Positions 25,033 to 32,491 of a stretch of 64,000 nucleotides of DNA are shown piece after piece. This stretch comes from Sulfurovum lithotrophicum (GTDB taxonomy: Bacteria; Campylobacterota; Campylobacteria; Campylobacterales; Sulfurovaceae). Where the stretch lies: the NCBI RefSeq assembly GCF_000987835.1, contig NZ_CP011308.1:496001-560000 (forward strand). The letters are read 5' to 3'. A model generated the notes under the pieces. It was not told where the DNA came from. It saw only the letters and a program-made list of their open reading frames with translations, and ran no database searches. A program made the translations under genes and the position numbers. Within the stretch, counting starts at the first letter, position 1; each line of letters opens with the position of its first letter.

Positions 25033-26094
25033 ATGACAATGCCAAAAACAAAACGCATGACCATTGATGAAGCCATCGATCTCATAGAGAACGCCGATCT
25101 CAAAACACTGGGTAAAATGGCCCTGGCACGCAAAAAAGAAATGCATCCCAAAGGGGTGACCACTTTTGTCGTGGACAGGAACATCAACTATACCAATATC
25201 TGCTGGGTCGACTGTAAATTTTGTGCCTTTTACACGCATGAAAAGAAGGAGGATGCCTATATCCTCTCTTTTGATGAGATAGACCAGAAGATCGACGAAC
25301 TTGTCGCCATAGGCGGAACGCAGATACTTTTTCAGGGTGGGGTACACCCTAAACTTGAGATCGAATGGTATGAGGACCTGGTGGAGCATATCCATCAGAA
25401 ATACCCGCAGGTCACCATTCACGGTTTTTCTGCCATTGAGATAGACTATATTGCAAAACGTTCCAACCTGAGTATTTCCGAAGTTTTGGCACGCCTCAAG
25501 GCCAAAGGGCTCAGTTCCATCCCGGGGGCCGGAGCGGAGATACTTTCCGACAGGGTACGCGACATCATCGCGCCCAAGAAGCTTGACAAGGATACCTGGC
25601 TGGAAGTGCATAGGGAAGCTCACAAGCTGGGCATCAAATCGACAGCGACCATGATGTACGGGACCGTAGAGACGACCAGAGAGATCGTGGAGCACTGGGA
25701 TTACGTGCGTCAGCTTCAGGATGAGACAGGCGGTTTCAGGGCTTTCATTATGTGGTCCTACCAGAGTGACCATACACAGCTCAAAAGAGAATTGCCGACC
25801 ATAACCAAGACAACATCCAACCAGTATCTGCGTTACCTGGCCGTGGCGAGGCTCTTTTTGGACAATGTCCCCAACATCCAGAGTTCATGGGTAACACAGG
25901 GTTCCTATATCGGCCAGATGGCACTGCTTTTTGGTGCGAACGATCTCGGCTCTACCATGATGGAAGAGAACGTTGTTTCCGCAGCAGGAGCAAAGAACGA
26001 GATGAACCAGGAAGAGATGGTGCGTCTCATCAGGGATATCGGTGAAAAACCGGCAAAGCGGAATACGGCATATGAGATTTTGGAAAGATTTTAA
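25033..26094 (+). CDS. mqnC: Cyclic dehypoxanthine futalosine synthase (menaquinone synthesis)
   Basis: MqnC is the radical-SAM enzyme that cyclises dehypoxanthine futalosine in the futalosine route to menaquinone, the pathway used by Campylobacterota. The Fe-S cluster cysteines are Cys57, Cys61 and Cys64 (CWVDCKFC). SAM-domain and family signatures include LFQGGVHP, SIPGAGAEILSDRVR, TATMMYG and GSTMMEENVVSAAG; the last favours MqnC over the related MqnE. Length 353 residues, normal. GGAG precedes a choice of ATGs; 25033 is used. Confidence 0.94.
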   Translation: MTMPKTKRMTIDEAIDLIENADLKTLGKMALARKKEMHPKGVTTFVVDRNINYTNICWVDCKFCAFYTHEKKEDAYILSFDEIDQKIDELVAIGGTQILFQGGVHPKLEIEWYEDLVEHIHQKYPQVTIHGFSAIEIDYIAKRSNLSISEVLARLKAKGLSSIPGAGAEILSDRVRDIIAPKKLDKDTWLEVHREAHKLGIKSTATMMYGTVETTREIVEHWDYVRQLQDETGGFRAFIMWSYQSDHTQLKRELPTITKTTSNQYLRYLAVARLFLDNVPNIQSSWVTQGSYIGQMALLFGANDLGSTMMEENVVSAAGAKNEMNQEEMVRLIRDIGEKPAKRNTAYEILERF

Positions 26095-26141
26095 TTCGAA
26101 ATATTGATGATATTTATTTTATCATGTTTCGGGTTTAACGC

Positions 26142-26211
26142 GTAGGGTGCTGTCCCCTGACGGCACCTTTGCAGTTTATATACATGGTGCTGTGGGGACA
26201 CAGCACCCTAC
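26142..26211. repeat. GTAG-type paired REP element (mqnC-M16 gene)
   Basis: GTAG, hairpin GGTGCTGT...ACGGCACC (one G-T wobble), 18-bp middle, hairpin GGTGCTGT-GGGGAC-ACAGCACC and CTAC; 70 bp. It ends 9 bp before the ATG of the next gene, so the downstream leader begins within the element. Confidence 0.75.
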
Positions 26212-26220
26212 GAGGTTCTT

Positions 26221-27504
26221 ATGAAAAAAATTGTTTTATTATTTGTATTATTGCAAGGAGTGCTGATGGCAGAGATGGTAAAAGAGGTTAAAATTAAAGA
26301 TACGCAGGTTCCTGTAGTATTTGAAGAGGGGAATTTTATTCCCATTGTCTCGTTACAGCTTGTATTTACCAATGCGGGTCACTTGAGCAATACCAAGGAC
26401 GGTTTGGCAGATATGTCGGCTAAACTCCTGAATGAGGGTACGAAAAAAGACGGCAGTGTGGGATTTGCGCAAAAGCTCGATGACCATGCCGTGGATGTTT
26501 CTGCGCATGTCGGACGTGAGAGTTTCGTTTTTGAAGTCTCTGCGCTTAAAAGTGAATTTCCCTATGCCATCGAGAGGCTCAAAGAGCTGTTGCAGGACCC
26601 CAACTATACCTCTGAAGCGCTTGAGCAGGTGAAACGCCAGAAGATCGGCTGGCTAACACAGAAGAAGAGTGATTTCGACTACATTGCAGCAACGAAACTA
26701 AGAGAAATACTGTTCAAAGATACGCCGCTGGCCAGGCCGTATGATGGGACATTTGAGAGTATCAAGTCTATCTCTCTTGATGATATCAAAGGCTTCGTCT
26801 CTACACACTTGGGCTACAACAATGCTATAGCTGTCATAGGAGGAGATATCTCTTTCGATGAGGCAGAAAAATATGTGAATGAACTTTTGCCACTGTTACC
26901 CAAGGTAAAAAAAGTGAAGACTCCCTGGTTTACCGCCTCCGATAAAAGAGAAATAGTGTTCATCCCTGAAGATACGCAGCAGGCGTATATCTATTTTGGA
27001 GCACCGTTTAACTACACTTACAAAGAGAAAGACCAGTACAAAGCAAAGATCGCAGAGTATATTCTCGGCGGGGCTGGGTTTGGTTCAAGACTGATGGAAG
27101 AGATACGCGTCAAGAGAGGGCTGACTTATGGTGCATACTCAATGCTGCGACGTACCAAATACGCTTCCTATCTCAGCGGTTATCTCCAAACGAAACTCAG
27201 TACACAGGATGAAGCCAAGGCGCTGGTACAGAAGGTTGTGGATGATTTTGTTGGCAAAGGGATTACGGCTGATGAGCTTGAAGCTGCCAAAAAATTCCTT
27301 GTGGGAAGCGAACCGCTCAGAATGGAAACACTCAGTCAGAGACTCAACCGTGCCTACAACGAGTTCTACTATGGCAGGCCGCTTGGTTTCTCCAAAGAAC
27401 AACTCAAAAAGATCGAGACCGTGACACTGGATGAGATGAACGCTTTCATTACATCACATAAGGAGTTGTCAGATCTTTCATTCTCTATCGTGACGAAAAA
27501 ATAA
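26221..27504 (+). CDS. Exported M16-family protein lacking the zinc motif
   Basis: The 427-residue protein has a signal peptide (MKKIVLLFVLLQGVLMA) and the two-domain M16 (insulinase/pitrilysin) fold. The C-terminal half keeps GGAGFGSRLMEEIRVKRGLTYG, with the Arg/Tyr pair that binds substrate. The N-terminal HxxEH zinc motif is absent: at the place where GLAHxxEH is expected the sequence is GLADMSAKLL, so His, Glu and His are replaced by Asp64, Ala67 and Lys68. It should therefore be inactive by itself and act like the non-catalytic subunit of M16 heterodimers. No catalytic M16 partner is in the window. It lies between mqnC and recG. Confidence 0.88.
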   Translation: MKKIVLLFVLLQGVLMAEMVKEVKIKDTQVPVVFEEGNFIPIVSLQLVFTNAGHLSNTKDGLADMSAKLLNEGTKKDGSVGFAQKLDDHAVDVSAHVGRESFVFEVSALKSEFPYAIERLKELLQDPNYTSEALEQVKRQKIGWLTQKKSDFDYIAATKLREILFKDTPLARPYDGTFESIKSISLDDIKGFVSTHLGYNNAIAVIGGDISFDEAEKYVNELLPLLPKVKKVKTPWFTASDKREIVFIPEDTQQAYIYFGAPFNYTYKEKDQYKAKIAEYILGGAGFGSRLMEEIRVKRGLTYGAYSMLRRTKYASYLSGYLQTKLSTQDEAKALVQKVVDDFVGKGITADELEAAKKFLVGSEPLRMETLSQRLNRAYNEFYYGRPLGFSKEQLKKIETVTLDEMNAFITSHKELSDLSFSIVTKK

Positions 27505-27662
27505 TATCTATTTCGTGTAAGGTGGATGAACCCACCCTGCGCGATAAACATGACAATCTGACATATTTTCTTCTTTTTATTCCTAACCTTCGTTATAATC
27601 GTTCTACAAAAGCATTGCAGCGTAATGCAATCTCGAATTATTAATTCTGAACGGAGTTCAGC
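27505..27662 (+). promoter_or_regulatory. Gap before recG: small hairpin and -10 box
   Basis: A short hairpin GGTGG-ATGAAC-CCACC (27521-27536), preceded by GTAA, may be a decayed single REP. TATAAT at 27594-27599 is a good -10 box for recG, whose GTG start follows about 63 bp later after GGAG. Confidence 0.45.
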
Positions 27663-29465
27663 GTGGAAGAAGCCAAACAACTTTTTAAAAAACTCAAGAT
27701 CTATTCTCTGCTCGATCTTGCGCTCATCGTACCGACCTCCTACAACGACACTACCCTTTCAACAACGCTGGAAATAGGAAAGATCCATACACTTGAAGCC
27801 AAAGTGATCGAGAGCAGCATTTATGGAGGGAAACTGAGAGTGAGCTTCCTCTTGACACAGTCAGGGCGAAGGATTTCATCCACTTTTTTTCGTGTTACCC
27901 CTTACCACCACAAACTCTTTGAAGTGGGTTCAACCCATTATATTCAGGGCAGACTTGAAGAGTACAAGGGCTATCTTCAGATGCCGCAGCCAAAGTCCAT
28001 CAAACAGGTAGGGAAGATCACTCCAAAATACAAAACCGTACTCAAGGAGAGCGAAATCGCTTCTTTGATGGAAGTGTACATTACAGAGAAGAATCTCTTC
28101 AACGAAGGTCTGGATTCCAAAGAAGTGGCGACACTGATGCGTGTACATTTCCCCAAAAGTTTAGATGAAGTGTATGAGAACGGTGGCTACAAGTCCGAGA
28201 TCTTAGAAGTACTGAAATTCGTTGAAGCCTACAACCACCTTAGAAAACTGCGTGGGAAGAAAGTGGACTTTCCTGCTTTGCGTGCACTTAACGGAGAGAT
28301 GGAACCCTTTGTTTCAAATCTCCCTTTTACGCTTACAGAGGAGCAGCAGAATGTCATAGTGCAGATACAGAAGGACCTTGCAAGAGAGGACAAAGCAGCA
28401 AAACGGATGATCGTTGGAGATGTAGGCTCCGGGAAAACAATGGTGATCCTTGCTTCGGTGATGATGGCTCTGCCGTATAAAAGCATTTTAATGGCGCCGA
28501 CATCACTTCTTGCACTTCAGCTTTATGAAGAGGCCTGTAAACATTTACCGAAGTCTGTCAGGATCGCTCTGGTCATGCAGGGGAAAGACGAGGGGAACTA
28601 CCGGGAAGCGGATTTCATCATAGGTACGCATGCGCTTCTGTTCAAAGAGGACCTTCCTGAAGCGTCGCTGGTCATGGTGGATGAGCAGCACCGCTTCGGG
28701 ACCAAACAGCGCCAGAGTCTTGAGGCACTGGTGAGTTCGGGTGAGCGAAAACCGCACTATCTGCAATTTTCGGCTACACCCATTCCCAGAACGCAGGCGA
28801 TGATGGAGTCCGAACTGCTCGATGTCTCCCTCATCACCACAACGCCTTTTAAAAGAGAGGTACTGACACAAACCATCGGCAGAGAGGAATTTCCTGACCT
28901 GATGACTCATATCAAAGAGGAGATCGCACAGCAGCACCAGGTGCTCATCATTTATCCGCTGGTGGAAGAGAGTTCCGAAGTCCCTTACCAATCCCTGGAT
29001 GAGAGCAGAGGATTCTGGGAAAGCAGGTTTGACAATGTCTATGTGACGCATGGCAAGGATAAGCAGAAAGAGGAGGTGCTGCTTGCATTCAGGGAAAAGG
29101 GAGATATACTTCTTGCAACCACAGTTGTGGAAGTCGGTATCTCTCTGCCCAGACTCACGCTCATTGTCATCGTGGGAGCGGAGCGTCTTGGTCTGGCTAC
29201 ACTGCACCAGCTAAGGGGACGGGTAGGGCGTAACGGCCTGAAGAGCTGGTGCTACCTTTTCTCGAACAGCAAAGAGAACTACAGGCTCGAACAGTTTGCA
29301 CAGACCGCCAATGGCTTCGAGATAGCCAAACTCGACCTGAAATTTCGTGACAGTGGAGATATACTGGACGGTACTATCCAGAGCGGACAGCGTTTCAAAT
29401 GGCTGGATATGGCAGAGGATGAAGCAGTTATATCATACGCCAAAGTACGTCTTAAAAATGCATAA
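27663..29465 (+). CDS. recG: ATP-dependent DNA helicase RecG
   Basis: RecG remodels stalled forks and Holliday junctions. An N-terminal wedge (OB-fold) domain with the YxxR/QGRLEEYKGYLQMPQPK pattern is followed by the SF2 motor. Motor motifs are Walker A GDVGSGKTM, APTSLLALQLYEEA, DEQHRFGTKQR (DExH-like), FSATPIPRT, and TTVVEVGISLPRLTLIV with LHQLRGRVGRNG. At 600 residues it is shorter than the E. coli protein (693), as usual in Campylobacterota, lacking part of the N-terminal extension. It starts with GTG 27663. It converges on hpf. Confidence 0.94.
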   Translation: MEEAKQLFKKLKIYSLLDLALIVPTSYNDTTLSTTLEIGKIHTLEAKVIESSIYGGKLRVSFLLTQSGRRISSTFFRVTPYHHKLFEVGSTHYIQGRLEEYKGYLQMPQPKSIKQVGKITPKYKTVLKESEIASLMEVYITEKNLFNEGLDSKEVATLMRVHFPKSLDEVYENGGYKSEILEVLKFVEAYNHLRKLRGKKVDFPALRALNGEMEPFVSNLPFTLTEEQQNVIVQIQKDLAREDKAAKRMIVGDVGSGKTMVILASVMMALPYKSILMAPTSLLALQLYEEACKHLPKSVRIALVMQGKDEGNYREADFIIGTHALLFKEDLPEASLVMVDEQHRFGTKQRQSLEALVSSGERKPHYLQFSATPIPRTQAMMESELLDVSLITTTPFKREVLTQTIGREEFPDLMTHIKEEIAQQHQVLIIYPLVEESSEVPYQSLDESRGFWESRFDNVYVTHGKDKQKEEVLLAFREKGDILLATTVVEVGISLPRLTLIVIVGAERLGLATLHQLRGRVGRNGLKSWCYLFSNSKENYRLEQFAQTANGFEIAKLDLKFRDSGDILDGTIQSGQRFKWLDMAEDEAVISYAKVRLKNA

Positions 29466-29508
29466 TAAGTATGATTATAGGGAAAAAGTGTAAAGAAGAT
29501 ATTTTGGA

Positions 29509-29565
29509 CGTTCAGCACTGAATGTACCCAACCAAAGAGACAAATGCCCTTTGGGGTGCTGAACG
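29509..29565. repeat. 57-bp palindromic element between convergent recG and hpf
   Basis: CGTTCAGCAC (29509-29518) and GTGCTGAACG (29556-29565) are perfect 10-bp ends. Inside, ACCAAAG and CTTTGGGGT can pair again. It ends 8 bp before the hpf stop and could serve as a bidirectional terminator. Its organisation suggests a dispersed palindrome type different from the GTAG elements; repeat status elsewhere in the genome cannot be seen here. Confidence 0.55.
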
Positions 29566-29572
29566 CTTTCTA

Positions 29573-30106
29573 TTAATAAAGCCCGAATTTGCCGTCAGCT
29601 CTTTTGTACATGACCCGCATATGGCCATCGTAGTCGTTAAAGACAATGAACTGTCTTTTCTTCTCATCTCTCAGTGCATCAATGGCTTCTTCGAAGTCAA
29701 GAGGCTTGTGCAGTTCTAGATCCATAGGTACGATCTCAATATCTTCAGTTGCGATCTCTGAAACGGCTTCTGCTTCTTCACCCATGTCTTTAAAGCTCAT
29801 GACCTTATGGTCTTTGATCTTCTCTTTGTGTCTTCTGAGACCTTTTTTTACTCTTTCACTGGCAAGGTCCATCGCGGCATAGACATCTTTGTCAACCTGC
29901 GTGATGACGATGGTGTTCTTGTCTTTGAGATTTACAATGAATTCTACATGAAAACCTTTTTTCCCGTTCTTCTCATCTGCCGAAATAACAATGTTTGCCG
30001 AGGTAATGTCCAAATTATATTTCTTGAGGCCGTCAAGCAGTGCATCTGCATACGCTTTGATGGCATCGGTCAGTTCGAAGTGTCTTCCTGTAATACTTTT
30101 ATTCAT
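29573..30106 (-). CDS. hpf: Ribosome hibernation promoting factor, long form
   Basis: Long HPF dimerises 70S ribosomes into inactive 100S particles in stationary phase. The N-terminal S30AE/HPF domain (residues 1-100; SITGRHFELTDAIKAYADALL, then HVEFIVNLKDKNTIVITQ) is followed by an acidic linker. The C-terminal dimerisation domain (about residues 120-177) has KPLDFEEAIDALRDEKKRQF and the terminal RADGKFGLY. Length 177 residues, typical of the long type. It has its own unit, with about 100 bp to the pseudopilin cluster upstream. Confidence 0.93.
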   Translation of the reverse strand: MNKSITGRHFELTDAIKAYADALLDGLKKYNLDITSANIVISADEKNGKKGFHVEFIVNLKDKNTIVITQVDKDVYAAMDLASERVKKGLRRHKEKIKDHKVMSFKDMGEEAEAVSEIATEDIEIVPMDLELHKPLDFEEAIDALRDEKKRQFIVFNDYDGHMRVMYKRADGKFGLY

Positions 30107-30210
30107 GATAAATCCTTTAATGTTAGATACGGAGAAAGTCGAAGAGACCCCTTATTCTCCATACTTAATTGTAACTTAATAGGCTTAATAAAGGGTAAAT
30201 GTAAAATAGT

Positions 30211-30744
30211 TTAAATCTTTTGCAATGTTCTTCGGTGGTATTTTATCTCATGTGTGGGGGCATCAGGGTTTTTATAGCTGACAAATACATCTACCAGAAT
30301 GGCTGCAATGGCATCGCTCGCACCTGTATTGTTATAGTCTGTTGTCAGGGTTGTTGTACTGTTCATTGTATTATTGCTGTCATTCAATTTTCGTGTTGGA
30401 GAACAAGGCAGGCCATTGCCTATATAATAGAGGCGGGTTTCTACACGGTATCCGCCATTGCTGCTTCCACTGTTCCCTGATACAGCTCCACCCGGGACCA
30501 GTCCATTTACAGAGCCGTCAATGTCCTCTATGCAGCTTGGTGTCGTCTGGTTTCTGTCATGGTTGATGACGGCCAGTACTGCAAGTTCTGTATAGCTCCT
30601 TGCCAAAAGTGCTGCCTGTTCCTGGCGGTATTGAGCAGAAGTCTGTTGTACGATCTTTCCGGAGGTATTGAAGACAAAAGCTGCCAAAGTTGCCATAATG
30701 ATGATCACAAAAACAGCAGTGATCAGTGAAAATGCCTGTCTCAT
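30211..30744 (-). CDS. Minor pseudopilin, MshP-like
   Basis: This 177-residue protein has a type IV prepilin-like N-terminus: short leader MRQA, then FSLITAVFVIIIMATLAAFVF. It lacks the usual Glu at position +5 (Thr instead), as do some minor pseudopilins of the MshP/GspK type. The rest is hydrophilic with four Cys. I start at ATG 30744, which overlaps the stop of the upstream gene (ATGA) and gives the proper short leader. It is the last of four co-transcribed genes (32485-37446, 31709, 30741, 30211). MshP is the best guess from the order next to MshO-like and MshQ-like proteins; that is inference. Confidence 0.7.
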   Translation of the reverse strand: MRQAFSLITAVFVIIIMATLAAFVFNTSGKIVQQTSAQYRQEQAALLARSYTELAVLAVINHDRNQTTPSCIEDIDGSVNGLVPGGAVSGNSGSSNGGYRVETRLYYIGNGLPCSPTRKLNDSNNTMNSTTTLTTDYNNTGASDAIAAILVDVFVSYKNPDAPTHEIKYHRRTLQKI

Positions 30745-31709
30745 AGTATTATTGCCTTTTCTTTGCATATGGTGATATTGTAGTCACCGCCGATATTTTC
30801 CTGGGCACAGAGTTTGAATCTGAAAGTATTGCCTGATTCAGCAAATTTAAAGACGGTGACATTGGTGATCACTGTTGCATGCTCTCCTACTGTCGAACTG
30901 CAATCAGTACCATTCAGGCGTTCGCCCTCCCAAGGTTGATAATTGTAAAACAATACAAGGTCATAATGTCTGTTTCCCCGATTTTTAGGGCAGATGGAGT
31001 AGGCACTCCATGCCAGTTTATAATGCTCCGAAATGACCTTGTTGGCAACCCCTGAACCCGGTGTCTGAAAATCAAGCTGTTCCTCTCCTGTCCGGCTGAC
31101 AGCAGATATACATGTGTTGTCATTTGAGGTTACGCCCATACAGGTCAAAATGTCATACAGTTTTGGAGTTGAACCATCATCTGTATATCTCATATCTCTG
31201 AAAAAAATTGCCGGATATTGGGGACCGCTCAGAGAAACCTGGGAATTTGATAGATTGGAGATAATACTGTCGGTGAGGGAAAGTTTTGAGCCGGGAGTAA
31301 TGACTTTTGTCTGATCAGAGGCATCAACATCGGCAAACCCGTTCCACGGCGGCCGTATGGAAGCTGAAAAACCGTCATTGTCCGCACCTATCCATTCAAG
31401 TTGTGTATGGGTATAGTCCGAATTATTGGTAGGGTCTGTGACTAACAGGAAATCGGACAGGTTATCAGGGTTTTTTGCAATGGTAGTATGAGGAATTCTA
31501 TGGCTTAGCAGATTTGCTATCTGCTGTGCCGCAAGCTCTGTTTTCAGACTGGCGCTGTATGTAGCACGCTGTAAAAGGTAGTTCTTGTAGACATTGGCAA
31601 TGATCTCAGAGCCGATCGAAGCGACTATGCCCAAAATAACAATAACTATTGTTACCTCCAAAAGTGTAAATGCGTTTGTGTTTTTCAAAGTATGCTTATA
31701 TCCCATCAT
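30741..31709 (-). CDS. Minor pseudopilin, MshO/GspJ-like
   Basis: This 322-residue protein has a clear class III prepilin signal: leader ending KNTNA, then FTLLEVTIVIVILGIVASIGSEI with Glu at +5. The processing position is Ala rather than Gly, a trait shared by all pseudopilins here. The long C-terminal domain contains several Cys (LTCMGV, TCISAV, CSTVGE) and a SYSICPKNRGNRHYDLVLFYN segment. Length and the position before an MshP-like gene suggest an MshO- or GspJ-type minor pilin. Its ATG overlaps the previous stop by one base (TAATG), so translation is coupled. Confidence 0.72.
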   Translation of the reverse strand: MMGYKHTLKNTNAFTLLEVTIVIVILGIVASIGSEIIANVYKNYLLQRATYSASLKTELAAQQIANLLSHRIPHTTIAKNPDNLSDFLLVTDPTNNSDYTHTQLEWIGADNDGFSASIRPPWNGFADVDASDQTKVITPGSKLSLTDSIISNLSNSQVSLSGPQYPAIFFRDMRYTDDGSTPKLYDILTCMGVTSNDNTCISAVSRTGEEQLDFQTPGSGVANKVISEHYKLAWSAYSICPKNRGNRHYDLVLFYNYQPWEGERLNGTDCSSTVGEHATVITNVTVFKFAESGNTFRFKLCAQENIGGDYNITICKEKAIIL

Positions 31710-32491
31710 TAAGGCCTGTTGTTATAATATTTTGGTTTCGGTGCACCGATATTGCACATGAATGCAGTAAGTACGATCTGCTTATCATTTATCTCTCCAG
31801 CCGTGTTGCCTGAAGTCAGTGTAACCTGGATCAGTTTGATATTTGTGCTGTTAGCGGTGATGATATGTCTGAAAGGGTTTGCAAATGTTGTACTGGTCTG
31901 ATAGGTTCCGGCAGTATCTGAAACATTTCTTGGTGTATCGTCTCCATAGTAAATGTTAGATGAGACAGTAATATTTTGATCAAGGTAGTCACCCTGATAT
32001 GTCTCATAATTTTCGGAATTATAGACGCTCACCGTATAGGATTGGCCATTGTAGTCATCTATATCGTTGTAAACTGTTGCATTCACTTCTTCGGTCCCGA
32101 GAGATCCCGGTGCGGTAGCAGTTAAAAAAACTGAATTGGTTGCAAGAGCATCTTTACAGTATCTTCCGCTTGCACTGGTAACGCCGACAGGTTTGTCTGT
32201 GGTACAGTTTGGTATGGTACCGCTTCCCGTTTGAAGCACAGGTGCACCCAGTGTGGAGTTGGTGTCTGCCTGGTCCCATTCTGTGGTCATGATCATGTTC
32301 ATCTGGGTGGCTGCTGCGGCTATGGACTCCTGCTGTAAGGCAACATAGGTACTTGCTGTCGAACGCTCTATCAGCCTGGGCGCACTCATCATGACAATAC
32401 CCATGATCGTTATGGCAAATATAAGTTCAATCATCGCGATTGCTTTTCTCTGCCTTGTAAACCTGGGCAGTATTTCAGTTTTTCTTACCAA
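31709..32491 (-). CDS. Minor pseudopilin, MshD/GspI-like
   Basis: About 260 residues beginning with a basic leader (RFTRQRKA) and the prepilin core IAMIELIFAITIMGIVMMSAPRL, again with Ala before the cleavage site and Glu at +5. The C-terminal part is Thr/Asn-rich with a pair of Cys (IPNCTTD, RYCKDA). The only start that keeps the leader is TTG 32491, overlapping the stop of the large upstream gene, which implies coupled translation. The assignment to MshD is by cluster position only. Confidence 0.68.
   Translation of the reverse strand: MVRKTEILPRFTRQRKAIAMIELIFAITIMGIVMMSAPRLIERSTASTYVALQQESIAAAATQMNMIMTTEWDQADTNSTLGAPVLQTGSGTIPNCTTDKPVGVTSASGRYCKDALATNSVFLTATAPGSLGTEEVNATVYNDIDDYNGQSYTVSVYNSENYETYQGDYLDQNITVSSNIYYGDDTPRNVSDTAGTYQTSTTFANPFRHIITANSTNIKLIQVTLTSGNTAGEINDKQIVLTAFMCNIGAPKPKYYNNRP

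Noticed and set aside
24838-25773. 311-codon open frame on the minus strand opposite nusB/mqnC
   Set aside because: Spans two genuine genes and a REP element, which no real gene would do here.
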